A stretch of 64,000 nt of DNA from Mytilinidion resinicola (lineage: Eukaryota > Ascomycota > Dothideomycetes > Mytilinidiales > Mytilinidiaceae). The translations under genes and the position numbers were made by a program. The notes below the pieces were generated by a model. It was not told the origin of the DNA. It did not search any database and saw only the letters and a program-made list of their open reading frames with translations. The DNA lies in contig NW_022985460.1 of the NCBI RefSeq assembly GCF_010093595.1, positions 133,829 to 197,828 of the forward strand, read 5' to 3'. This document shows positions 1-9,738 of the stretch, piece by piece (the stretch's first letter is position 1; the number at the start of each line of letters is the position of its first letter).

Positions 1-427
1 AAACTATTGCCTAGCCATTGAAATGAGCTAAATACTATATGCATTCATATAATCTTATTTAATACTTTATAGTTGTTGAGATTGCTAGGGTGTCAAAACG
101 TCCAAATCGCACCAAAAATTAAGCGCCACCACTCGCTTGTAACCACCACATGCATGTAGAACACGTTACTGCCGCTTTATGCTCATGAAGCCTGACAGGG
201 CTCGTATCCCTGTCGCTTTTGCAGACACTAGGATCGAGAGTTTGAGTTAAGTGATGTAGGTTGTGTTTATCCAGGGAATCGTAGAATTTTCTGCGGGACT
301 CGGTTTGCATAGGAATTTATTCGTAGCCGGCATCTGCATCAAGTCACCAACCTCGTGGCTCTCGTTGGCAAACTGTTTCCCGTTCTCAGAGGCTAAGTAT
401 ATTCGTCGTCTCCTCGAAGGCACTGCT
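1..427. other. Intergenic, 3' flank of the Clr5-ankyrin gene
   Basis: AT-rich at its left edge, with no reading frame that looks like a protein on either strand. It holds the 3' flank of the minus-strand ankyrin gene. I see nothing else in it. Confidence 0.6.
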
Positions 428-2603
428 TCATCGAATCGTCATCTGTCCGAAAGCCCAAGAGTGCCCTGCAGCCGTAACACCAATCGGAACAACATCGAGT
501 GCTTGCGTGTATATCCCGACCGAAGGCGCCAACGGTGCAGGTATCGTAGCCGACAGTAGTTCCAGGACAAACGCTTGATCGAACTCATATTTTGGCAGTC
601 CTGCATCTTCGCGCATCCGAATCACTCTCAGAATATCGTCGCTTCGCAAAACACCACCTCTAGTCTGCTGTTTCACCGCCGCATCCAGAATTCGCGTCGT
701 TGCTACGCTGAACGTTGCTCTATTGATTACGTCTCGCATGTTTGAACAAAGGTGCAGTGGCAAGTTCACCACAGGAAACCCTCGAACGAGTCCGTATTTC
801 TGCATCAGAGCGTGGAAGTTGAAGGCTTGGTCTTCGTTGAAGTTAAAGTGAGACTCGAGCCAACTGTGCTCTCCGCGTAAGGGCCCTGTGGTTGTAGGGT
901 AGCTATAGAGCAGCGTCTCCGTAAGGCGGAAACGCAAAGGGTCCTGGAAGCCCTTGATGGCCATTAGGACCGGGTCGAAATGTTTAGCGTCTCGCTCTTC
1001 AGGGTCTGCGCCACCTCGGAGGAGCAACTGCACACGATCGAAAACGTCAATGGATGGGCATAGGCCCAGGCAGGCTGTTAGAGCAGTGCGACCTTTTTTG
1101 TCGAGACAATTAGGGTCTGCTCCGCGTTTGAGCAGCACTTCGATGTCCCGCAACGTTTCGGCGGGATGGCCTTTTCCGTTCGGGCATGATCCACCAGCTA
1201 ACTCATGGAGAATGTGGCAGCCATTTCCACCCAGGCGGACGTTGGTGTGATCAATTAGGAGGCGGGTTAAGTGGGACGGTGCGTGGTAGAGAAGCTGGTG
1301 GGAGAATGTTTCGCTAGAGGGGCTAGTGCAAGAGAATGCGGTGAAACGGGAGTGGATGTCAGCACCGCTGGTGATAAACGATTGGAGGACCGAGTATTCG
1401 ACAGGGCTGAGATGGCTGCTCCACAAGGGATCTGATTGCCATGGCGCAAGGAAGGATTCGAATGGCGTTCTTCCGTCCAGGTCGTGTTGCTTGTCCGTCA
1501 ATACATCGGCGCCGGCATCAAGGAGCATCTTTATGGTCTTTTCAGCCTCGGAGCGGATATTCTCGTTGCTTAACTCTGAACTGCGCCGCTCAACAGCTAG
1601 TTGGATGGGCGTCTTGGATGGGCCGACATCGAGGGAAGGGTTCACGTCTGCACCGTGATCGAAGAGTAACTGGATGATAGAAGGGTAGAGCCAGAACGCC
1701 GCTTGTCGGAGGGGTACCCAAGTACATTGACGCAGTCCAGAAGCCTTGCAAACTCCGCTTTCCAATAGTGCTCTCACATTTTCGACCCGTCCATTCCTGA
1801 TGGCATTAGACATAGATACTTGGGTACCTTGGCTGTGGACAGAAGATATCGCTCCAGCTTGCAACAACTTTTGTACGACAGCTGTATTTGGAAGGGCAGA
1901 TGCCACGTCAAGAAGGGTCTGGGAGTTAGGCTGGAGAAGCACACAACCGTCGGGTAAGATATTTAGAGGCTTTGGTGCCCAGCCCCAACCAATGGAGCAG
2001 TGCGTATCTCTCGACTCCAATCCGACTCCTAGTGGGTGGTTCAAGCATGCCATACTTTCGGGCTTTCGGAGCTGGGTCTCGACCTCAAATTCATTGCCAT
2101 TGCATATGGCGTTCAAGATGATTTGTTTAGAACGTTCTTCGTCAGGTCGAAGGGCGGTAGAAAGGTTCGAGTCAACGTGCTTCTCGTTACCGCTGACAGG
2201 ATCGCCCACTAATCTGTACATTGTTAGAAAAGAATTACATAGTAATCAGGAATGAACGATAAGGTAGGACTTGAGTGGTGGCACAAACGTACGTGGTATC
2301 GGACACAGATCCATCGTTCGTCACGCTCCTCCGAGCTGGCGGGCTCCCTTGTCGAGGTCTATGTGGTTTATGCCTCATCAAACCCCATTCTTTGATTTTC
2401 AGTCGATATGCTCTCTTCCTGGCGTCGGACGTCAGCATATTCTGCAGAAGAGTCGTATGAGTGAGCTTGACATCACGTGACACTTACGATGCTCCGAACG
2501 AATGCTTCCTCTGCATCAAAGCCATGACTTGCTCCAATGGCCTCTTCTGCTTGAAGGAGTACTCCTCGATGTAGCCCCTCACGGCTGTCCAGTTCTTCGT
2601 CAT
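428..2603 (-). CDS. Clr5-domain ankyrin-repeat protein (3 exons)
   Basis: Proposed exons on the minus strand are 2603-2488, 2418-2293 and 2213-428, giving 675 aa. Splicing at GTAAGT (2487) to CCAG (2419) joins two frames into an unbroken N-terminal Clr5 domain: it begins MTKNW, has GYIEEYSFKQKRPLEQVMAL in the middle, and ends in a basic stretch with YRLKIKEWGLMRH. The second intron (GTACGT at 2292, TACAG at 2214) removes an ATG at 2221 that looks like a start but lies at the acceptor. Ankyrin-type helices with GADVN and GRTAL turns occupy roughly residues 180-500, e.g. PSIIQLLFDHGADVN and VLLKRGADPNCLDKKGRTAL. In this fungal family the Clr5 domain (named after S. pombe Clr5) is a putative DNA or chromatin contact and the ankyrin repeats bind proteins; the target is unknown. 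The gene is alone on its side, with no operon-like neighbour. Confidence 0.85.
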
Positions 2604-3628
2604 CTTTGCTTATCTCGAATGTCATCCAAAATTGTGTGGCTGGGTGATATCGATATGTGGCTGTGCAGACACTTTCCAACGCTGATCGCGGGGTAGGGCT
2701 TTCGAGAATGGGATGGGAGAAGTGAAAAGTACTCTCCAGGAGTATGTCGACAGCAGAGCAAAGAAGTAGCACGAACAATTATCGAAACGACGGTACAATA
2801 TGAAAGAGACCAAACCAAAAACAAAATATCGCCGATAGCTTCAGATGCGGTTCGGTAAGCCACTCGCTCTCGGTGTTGGTCAAGAGCGAGCTCTCACGAC
2901 CTTTATGATTCTCCAAAGCTCAGCTGCAACGACACCTCAAAGCCTCAACCTTGGATATGAGCGACACAGAATGGGGAAAATGATGTCGGGACTCATCCGG
3001 CTATGAGGTGACTCCGGGCAGGTCTTCAGCTGGCATGGTCCTGTCTCCTGCAGGATGCAAACGGTTGAGCCACTCCCCGCAGCACAAAGTGCACTTTTAG
3101 CGGATAAGAAAGGCGTGGGATTTGCTGGGCGCGCCGTGGGTGGCTGCAGGGTGCTGCAAGGCCATCAGGCTGTGCTGGCAGGGGGAGCCCCTCGCATTGC
3201 GCCTTGAATGTCATGTGGGTGCGCTAGCCTGTTTAAGCATTTGATAGATAGTTTGTAAGGGAGGAATGGAAGGACTGATAACGAAGGTGCGGCTTGGGCG
3301 TCAGAGCGGTTGGGTTCCGAGAGCTATAGAAAGGAGGCTTTACACTGAAGCATCGTATCCGACACGTTACAGCAGAATTCAACATTCATGAGCTGTCTCA
3401 AGGTAGCTAGCTCTGCCCGCGGGGCCGTCTGCAGGCACCTGCAAGGGTTCCACTCGGATTGTTGCACCTTCAATGAGGCGTCTCTTCCTTCCGGTCAAAC
3501 ATTCTTCCAACACCCGTTCTTCTATTATGATTGGACTCCGTGCCTAGTTAGGGAATACTACAAGGCAATATGAATGCTCCAAGACACATGCCATTGTCAG
3601 GCGCAGAATAAGCACTCGGTGTCCTTCT
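2604..3628. other. Intergenic, promoter side of the Clr5-ankyrin gene
   Basis: This lies between the Clr5-ankyrin start and the 3' end of the next minus-strand gene. It holds only short overlapping reading frames without recognisable domains. I see no repeat element or RNA gene here. Confidence 0.5.
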
Positions 3629-5489
3629 CTAACCTCTCACAGCCCCTTCATCACGCATATCAAGAACCCTCTCCCTGTCCCTCACTGTCTGCTCTCTCGC
3701 TCGATGGATTTCCTCCCGCTTATGAAGTTCTTCCTCTCGCTTGGTCACCTGCGTCTCCCGCTTGCCAAAGGCCTTCCATCCTTTCCGCAAGTCCTCTTCC
3801 TTCTTCCCGAGATCCGCCTTCCATGCTTCGTGCTCCGTCTTGAGCTCTGTGACCTGGCGTCTTAGTCCATTTTCTCGATTTCGTAGGTCATCCACAAGCT
3901 TCTGCATGTCATCTTCCTTCTTCCTGAACTCGGCTTCCTTCTTCTCCAATTCATCTCTCTTCTTCCTCACCTCGTTGTCCACCCCTCGTTTTTGCTGCTC
4001 CAGATCCGTAGCCTGCCAACGGAGCCTCTTCTCCCACTCATCCAGATTCTTCTGCCTCTCGTTCAGCAGGTTCTGTGCCTGTTGTCTGAAGTTCTGGGGA
4101 CGTGAATTTGAGGCTCGTCTTCCTTGGCCAGGCGCGTCTACGTGGTCCCCGTCGCGGTAATCTTCATTCTCTCTGCCATAATAAGGTGGTGCTTCGTCAT
4201 CATCCTCACGGTATCCATAGTTGGCTCTACGGTCGAAAGATGGCTCGTCTTCATCGTCATCGCGATATCCCTCATTGACTCCAGCTCCGCCGCTTCTTCC
4301 GTAAGATGGGGGTAACTCATCCTCATCGTCATCGCGATATCCCTCATTGACTCCAGCCCCTCCGCTCCTTCCATAGAAATGAGACGGCTTTTCGTCTTCA
4401 TCGTCACGATATCCCTCGTTCCCACACGTCTGACCGCCCGCCTGGGACGGTTCTAGTTGCTGCGTTACCGGCCTAGGACGAACTCGCTCTCGAAACCGCA
4501 AATACGGGTCTTCCTGCGCCCCCGAGAACGTTCTCCTCGGCGGAGCAGTCACTTGATTAGGATCCGGCTCCAACGCCGCACCTTCGAGGCGCCTCGACTC
4601 TTCTGTATAATCACATTAACACCTCAGTCCTCCCAAACCCTTCCATACGTCTTGGCTTACCAGGATCCGCATCAGCCACCCTCTTCTTCTTCGCTCTCTT
4701 CCGCGAGCCCGACACCTGGCTCCTCGGCCCGTCCTCCGCGTACAGTCCCGTGTCAAAGTGCGCGTACTGGCAGGTTTCGGCGGTGTTGTGGCAGCCGCCG
4801 CGGCCGGCGCCGAACTTCCACCAGCGGCAGGTTATGGGGATGGATGCGCCGTTTACAACCACGGTCTTGAGGGCGGGTCGGATTTGTTGGACTGGGGGTC
4901 CCATTCGATCCTCGTCTTCGTCGTACGCTGAGCCGCGTAGAGGGGGTGGCGGCCCCGTAGTGGTGACAGTAGGCCTTCCTGCGGGAAACGAGCGGGTAGG
5001 GCCCGTTCGATCCTCGAATTCGTCTTGCGCTGAGCTGCGTAGAGGGGGTGATGACCCTATCGTAGCCGTATTCGCATGCCTATCTGAGAGAAGAAAGCAA
5101 GAAGGAGGAGTTGGTCCCATTGGTTGTTCATCTCCCTCGATCTCTCCTTCTTCTAAACTGCCCCGTCGTTGCGCCGCATCATCGCGTGCTGGGCCGTTGG
5201 CGCTGCCACAGGCTCCATCGCGAGATTCATATTGAAGCCCAGATCCTGCTGCATTCGAACCCGAAGCCATCGGTCTCTCTGTACGACTACCAGGAGGGTG
5301 ACGAGGGGGAGGGGGAGGACTCAATAATCGGCTGTTGTTCCAGTTCTGGTTCCGCAGTCGTATCGATTCCCTGAGCTTTTCGAACTCGGCTACCGTGTTT
5401 TCAGCGCTGAGCGGGCAAGAGAAGCCGGTGTATGGAGTATGAGGATCGGGGTCGTCTGCGCGGCGTTTGGTGCCGCGAGGGGAGGACAT
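3629..5489 (-). CDS. CCCH zinc-finger coiled-coil protein, paralogue 1
   Basis: Exons 5489-4661 and 4602-3629 are joined by a 58-bp intron (GTAAGC donor at 4660, TATACAG acceptor at 4603), giving 600 aa. The N-terminal half is disordered and Pro/Ser rich, with an acidic LEEGEIEGDE patch. A CCCH finger (C-x11-C-x6-C-x3-H, about residues 221-244) is followed by HFDTGLYAED. After the intron come about five imperfect repeats built on NEGYRDDDEDE and GRSGGAG. The last ~150 residues are a highly charged coiled coil (many KKEEDLRK/REE heptads). CCCH fingers of this kind often bind RNA, but no target can be read from the sequence. It is the first of three adjacent genes with related coiled-coil tails, and shares the finger, the H-[FW]-DTG-[LV]-Y-[AS]-E motif and the LE-x-GEI patch with the next gene. 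Confidence 0.85.
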
Positions 5490-5740
5490 GGTGGCGTTTG
5501 TTTGTGGTGTTAGGAATAAGAGAAGGATAGGGAAAAGAGGAGTCGAAATTGGGGAAGCCTGAATTGGCTAGTGGGTCGTTCGTGTTACGGCGTTATGTGG
5601 GAAGGCAAAAGACGAAGGTGAATGGATGGGGCGTAGCAAAGAAATGCACATGTGCTCACGAGTAAGCAAACGACGATTTTAGAAACGCGGGAAATATCAT
5701 CAATTTGAGCGGAAGGTTTGTAGTACTAAGAGATCATCTA

Positions 5741-5778
5741 TATACACCTGTCTGCCACTCCTTGAAGTCCTTCGGCGC
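5741..5778 (+). repeat. Dispersed element, half copy
   Basis: It carries TATACACCTGTCTGCCACTC followed by a TTGAAGTCCTTCGGCG tail, matching the terminal core of the element family described at 26711-26842. Confidence 0.7.
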
Positions 5779-6008
5779 CTTTGCAAGAATCTATTCAGGA
5801 AGTAAACGGATCATGCTGAATGACCTGCAAATCTGCCAGACACGTCATCCAGCACGTCTTCATACTGATGGTCCCACCTCCATCTCTATACTCATCCTTC
5901 GCAACGATATTCAACGTTTCAATCTACTTGTAATCAGTTTAGTAATTCTGTATATACCAGGAAGCGGAGGTAAGTATTCCAACTTCCCCAGCTATCTAGT
6001 CAGCTTGC

Positions 6009-6046
6009 ATACACCTGTCTTCCACTCTCTGGAGTCCTTCAAAAGT
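6009..6046 (+). repeat. Dispersed element, half copy
   Basis: It carries ATACACCTGTCTTCCACTCT then CTGGAGTCCTTCAAAAG. It is the same family and orientation as the copy about 270 bp to the left. Confidence 0.7.
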
Positions 6047-6080
6047 CTGAGGGAGAGGTAAATTTGCCGTTTTGGATCAC

Positions 6081-6120
6081 CTAAAAACTCGCCAGGGCAC
6101 CTCCAACGACGTCATCTACC
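6081..6120 (-). repeat. Dispersed element, diverged half copy
   Basis: Read on the minus strand it gives GACGTCGTTGGAGGTGCCC, the central core of the family. The ACACCTG terminus is degraded. Together with the two plus copies it forms an inverted arrangement. Confidence 0.5.
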
Positions 6121-6395
6121 ACTACACAGTAGGAGCATTGGTATACTTGATTTGAATTTTTGATAATGCCTTAAGCTACCCCAGACAGCCACCGCTAGGT
6201 GTACAGAATTGGCTTTGCCAGAATACCTACCCCATGTAGTTATTTTAGAGTCTAGTTAAGCCTCTACGCGACTAATCTGCCGCAAGCTCGTTTGCAAACT
6301 TTTGAAGGCATTTACACATGCCTATATGTTTCCAAACTTCCAATGCTCGATCAAATGATACTCAGCCAGGACGCTCCACACAGTGCTCACCTCCA

Positions 6396-7883
6396 CTAGC
6401 CCCGACCCCTTAATCTCTCCTCTCGGCACCCCAGAAGCCCCTCCCAGTCTCCAAGCCTCTCCTCCTCCGCAATCACCGCCTCTTCGCGGCCACCGAGAAC
6501 CTTCTCCCAGTTTCTAAGCCTCTGCTCCCACTTCCGCAACTCCTCTTTCTGCTTCCCGTCTCCCGCATCCTCCGTGTTCGTCAAGCCATGTTCAGGGGCG
6601 GTACCGACGGGTATCTGAAGTCGCAAAATTGATGCTGATTGGGGGCAGTTTGCAGCATCGAGGGCGCGGAGGGCGGTTTTGCGCTCGGCTAGGAGGTTAT
6701 CGAGATGAATGAGCTCGACTTGGTGATTCTGGCGCTGGCTACGTGAGGCTTCTGGGGTCGCTTTGAGCGGCGGCCCGAGAGGTGGAGGGGAGTCCTCGAT
6801 ATGGCGGTGGCCGCGACCGCGGTGAGTGCGACTAGTGGTACCTGAGCGGCGCACCGTAGATAAAAGTTTAGTGTTCGGATTAGACGGGAGTGCTTTGTGG
6901 GAGTGGCGATCCGAAGAAAACCGGAAAGGAGAAGCTTCTATAATGTCTGTTAGCATCCAAGCCTGAAACCATAAACTGCCTGGCCATCGGTCTGTGTACA
7001 CTCTTTTACCACCTTGCAGCCCCTCAAACAGCGTCAAAGAGGTGTACACAAACCTCTGATCCAACAAACTAGAAAAGTACCACTCACCATTATCCCTCTT
7101 AGTCTTCATATGCGCCGTCCTCACATGCTTCATCTGGTTCTTCCACTGCTCCGTATACGGCTCTTCGGAGTAGACTCCCGTATCCCAATGCGCGTACTTG
7201 CAATTCTCTTCCGCACGAAAACAGCTCCCTTGCATGAAGTAGAAGCATGTCAGAGGCACGTCCCTGCGATAGAGAAGCGGTCGGCCGGTCTGTGGGTTCT
7301 CACCAAGCGTGATGGCTTCGTGTTCGGGCTGCGAGGAGAAAGTGAGACGTGGGCGCTTGGTTGGCGGCACGTCGTCTAGTTCGGCGTATGATCGTGGTGG
7401 GACTTTGTCCCTAGAGTGAGAGGTGAGGCCTTCAAGGTTTACTTGGTCATGGCGGGTGGTTGCATTGAAGAGGTGGGCTCGACCATGTTCAGAGCGCGGT
7501 ACTCTAATCTTAGAGGGGGAAGTGAGGCCTTTAAGATCTACGCGATCGAGAAATCGGCTTGCTAGCGGTGGACTGTTCAGTTCATCACTCCGTCCGGTGG
7601 TGGGGGCACGGGAGAGTCGTGCACCATCCATTCCACCTGCCTCCATCCTCCTCTCCATGAGACTGCTCGGGCGAAATGTATCAGCACTACGATGGGGCCA
7701 ACTGTCAGCTTTGCCGTATTGCCAGGGTGGTTTGACTTCAAGTCTTTCCGGAGGAGTATCCCGAATTTCTCCAGCTTCGAGCTCGGAAGAATCGGAAGAA
7801 TCGGAAGTAGGGCGTTGGAGCGGGACGTACGGTGCGTCGGTAGCTGCGGCGAGATGACGCTTTTGGTCACAGTGAAGGCTCAT
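6396..7883 (-). CDS. CCCH zinc-finger coiled-coil protein, paralogue 2
   Basis: The frame is open for 495 codons, but a GTGAGT donor (7087), a TGCTAAC branch point and an ATTATAG acceptor (6938) mark a 150-bp intron divisible by three. The likely exons are 7883-7088 and 6937-6396, giving 445 aa. The finger is C-x7-C-x6-C-x3-H (residues ~210-230), followed by HWDTGVYSEE, as in paralogue 1. The N-terminal part is disordered and has SSELEAGEIRD. The C-terminal ~100 residues are a charged coiled coil with repeated W/R/E heptads (RKWEQRLRNWEKVLGGREE). The intron contains a complete short copy of the dispersed repeat element. Function is unknown, possibly RNA binding by family. The unspliced form would insert 50 hydrophobic/aromatic residues between the finger and the tail. 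Confidence 0.8.
   Translation of the reverse strand: MSLHCDQKRHLAAATDAPYVPLQRPTSDSSDSSELEAGEIRDTPPERLEVKPPWQYGKADSWPHRSADTFRPSSLMERRMEAGGMDGARLSRAPTTGRSDELNSPPLASRFLDRVDLKGLTSPSKIRVPRSEHGRAHLFNATTRHDQVNLEGLTSHSRDKVPPRSYAELDDVPPTKRPRLTFSSQPEHEAITLGENPQTGRPLLYRRDVPLTCFYFMQGSCFRAEENCKYAHWDTGVYSEEPYTEQWKNQMKHVRTAHMKTKRDNGEWYFSSLLDQRFVYTSLTLFEGLQGGKRVYTDRWPGSLWFQAWMLTDIIEASPFRFSSDRHSHKALPSNPNTKLLSTVRRSGTTSRTHRGRGHRHIEDSPPPLGPPLKATPEASRSQRQNHQVELIHLDNLLAERKTALRALDAANCPQSASILRLQIPVGTAPEHGLTNTEDAGDGKQKEELRKWEQRLRNWEKVLGGREEAVIAEEERLGDWEGLLGCREERLRGRG
6991..7055 (-). mobile_element. ~58-bp inverted-repeat element inside an intron
   Basis: The segment is bounded by TGTGTACACTCTTTT on one side and, inverted, TGTGTACACCTCTTTGACGC on the other. 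The inner sequence is the family core (CTGTTTGAGGGGCTGC). It sits wholly within the 150-bp intron of the second CCCH gene (6938-7087), in the sense orientation of the gene. Confidence 0.65.
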
Positions 7884-8337
7884 CGTGGCGTGTTAGGTGT
7901 TGAGAACCTCTGGACGTGGATTTGGGAGAGTGTTTTGAAGGACTCCCGACAGCGGCAGATGAGTGTACACAGATTGAGTGATTGCAATGTACAGATGCTG
8001 TCATGCGGAGAAGAGGTGGAGAGGCGGAGGAAATGGAGTTTGTTGCGGTCTTTATATAGACTAGTCTAGATAAGTGAAATGGTCAGATCGGCAAGCGGTG
8101 AATGTGAGTCGAGATAGCGATAGAAGTGATTCAGAGATAGTGCTTTGGAATGTTCTAGCCTCATCCCCTGATACCGCGCGGGGAGTTCTTGGTAGGGGCT
8201 TCTGGTTTGGTATGGCTACGACCTACAAAATATAACACTCGCGGATACCGTCGCCTGGGTAGCCTACAGTGGTACAGAAGCGTACGCAGGTCTATACACA
8301 TCCCTATGGCGATGCAATGGCATAAGGAAGCTGTCCT
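7884..8337. other. Intergenic, promoter of CCCH paralogue 2
   Basis: 454 bp between the second and third genes of the coiled-coil cluster. No reading frame, repeat copy or RNA gene is apparent. Confidence 0.5.
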
Positions 8338-9102
8338 CTAACTTCCCATCGCCATCCCCATCCGCCCAAGGACCGCGTTACTCCTCGCCCTCGGCAGCAT
8401 CGCTTCCCTAGCCTGAATATGCTCTTCCCGCCTATTCAGATTCTGCTCCCTGACAGTCGCTTCCTTCTCCCGCCTAATTACCTCCCTATGCTGTCTGCAA
8501 AGCTCATCACCCCAAGCTGTCATATTCCGTTCGCGCTGCGCCAGAAACGCTGCTCGCTGTCTTAGGCCCTCCTGCCGCTGAGCGACTCTATCCTCTTCCT
8601 CTGATGAATAGAAGGAGGGATCAGAGCTAGATAGGTCGAATGGAGTTAAAGGGGGGTTTAGATCAAAATGTCTAAAGGGCGGAAGGCCATTGCGCTGATA
8701 GGGATCCGGAATAGGTAGCTGTCGCCGGAGCGGCCGGTCAAAAGGAGGTGAGCGATGGTTTGGGTGTCGAGCAGGTGATTGGGGTGGTGGTCGGAGTGGG
8801 TGGTCAAACGGGCCCAAACGGGGCTGAGGGGTGGGATTAGGGTTTCTAGGAGGCAGAGGCGGAGACTGAGGGACATCATGTCGACGCCTTCGACTAGCAT
8901 CCGCGGCCTGCTGAGTAACATGGGGTGCTCCTCTTGTTGGAATAGATCCCCAGCGTTCCGTGCTTGGGAATGCAGCCTGGCTCTGAAATCTGTGGTTGGG
9001 TAGGCCAGGTGTGTCAGTTTCATGATGCCGTTGGGTACCGTCGTGTCCGTTGATGAATCGATACGGGCTAATGCGAAAGCGGCCGGTGGAGTCGCGGTTC
9101 AT
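8338..9102 (-). CDS. Proline-rich coiled-coil protein, third cluster member
   Basis: A single exon of 254 aa starting at ATG 9102 (MNRDSTGRFRISPYRF). Residues ~75-150 are strongly Pro/Arg rich with repeated PPQ, PLRPP and PFDRPL stretches. The last ~80 residues form a charged coiled coil with REXN/RREEHIQARE heptads like those ending the two CCCH genes to its left. No zinc finger is present. It lies on the same strand as both paralogues, 455 bp upstream of the second. It is either a finger-less relative or an independent coiled-coil gene; the similarity is compositional enough that homology is inference. No function can be assigned. Confidence 0.6.
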   Translation of the reverse strand: MNRDSTGRFRISPYRFINGHDGTQRHHETDTPGLPNHRFQSQAAFPSTERWGSIPTRGAPHVTQQAADASRRRRHDVPQSPPLPPRNPNPTPQPRLGPFDHPLRPPPQSPARHPNHRSPPFDRPLRRQLPIPDPYQRNGLPPFRHFDLNPPLTPFDLSSSDPSFYSSEEEDRVAQRQEGLRQRAAFLAQRERNMTAWGDELCRQHREVIRREKEATVREQNLNRREEHIQAREAMLPRARSNAVLGRMGMAMGS

Positions 9103-9738
9103 GGTGAGCTACGTGTTTCCCGTATTCTGGTGTTGGAAGCTTGAAGTTAGCAACATTGAAGCTTTGGGGATGATGGTACTTAAATAGTACAATTAGTTAC
9201 TTCTATAAGAAGCAAATAACGAGCGCTAGAAGACAGAAAGAAAAGGAAAGACGTACTTTCTAGCGTTGTAGCTGCCAAACTACATGGGCGGTAATGTAGA
9301 AATTACAAATCCCCTCTAGAACTCCGAAGATGTATTAAGAAACGCTGAACCGTGACAAGCGCGTGCGGTCAGACATGATTCAGAACCTGCTGGTATGTAT
9401 CAAGGAAGGCCTCTCTGAGCCGATAGGGTGTCTACGACGATTCATTCTCGATTCTTGGTGATGTATCGCGGGAATCTAGACCGCGAATCCAAGTGTGCGC
9501 AAACTTACGTCCTACCATTGTATGTAAGCATGACAGAAGTTGAGCTCCGAGGATGCCAATCCGTGCACGGCGGAGTGCATTGTAGCGGAATCTAACATGG
9601 TAGGTGGAATAAAGTTGCAATGTGATCAACAAGTTGGATTGTTTTCAGAGAAATTCTATTCTTATGCTTTGGCGAATTTGACGCCCCACGTACGGATATC
9701 TGAGCCCTTTCATCCTCGAAACCGCCAGTCTTCGTCGT
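9103..9738. other. Intergenic
   Basis: Between the third coiled-coil gene and the RING gene. Only short frames are present; I see no repeat copy or structured RNA. Confidence 0.45.

Larger units (their letters stand above)
5490..6395. other. Intergenic with three repeat-family half copies
   Basis: This separates the first two CCCH paralogues. It contains two plus-oriented half copies of the dispersed element (about 5741-5778 and 6009-6046, each with ACACCTGTCTKCCACT) and one minus-oriented copy (about 6081-6120). A 118-codon reading frame over 5705-6061 is made mainly of these repeats and is not called as a gene. Confidence 0.6.

Noticed and set aside
2214..2221. ATG at 2221 as start of the ankyrin gene
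   Set aside because: It lies within the splice acceptor (ATGTACAG); the upstream exons give a complete Clr5 domain in phase.
5705..6061. 118-codon reading frame between CCCH paralogues
   Set aside because: Most of it is two copies of the dispersed repeat element; amino-acid similarity inside it is a by-product of the DNA repeat.
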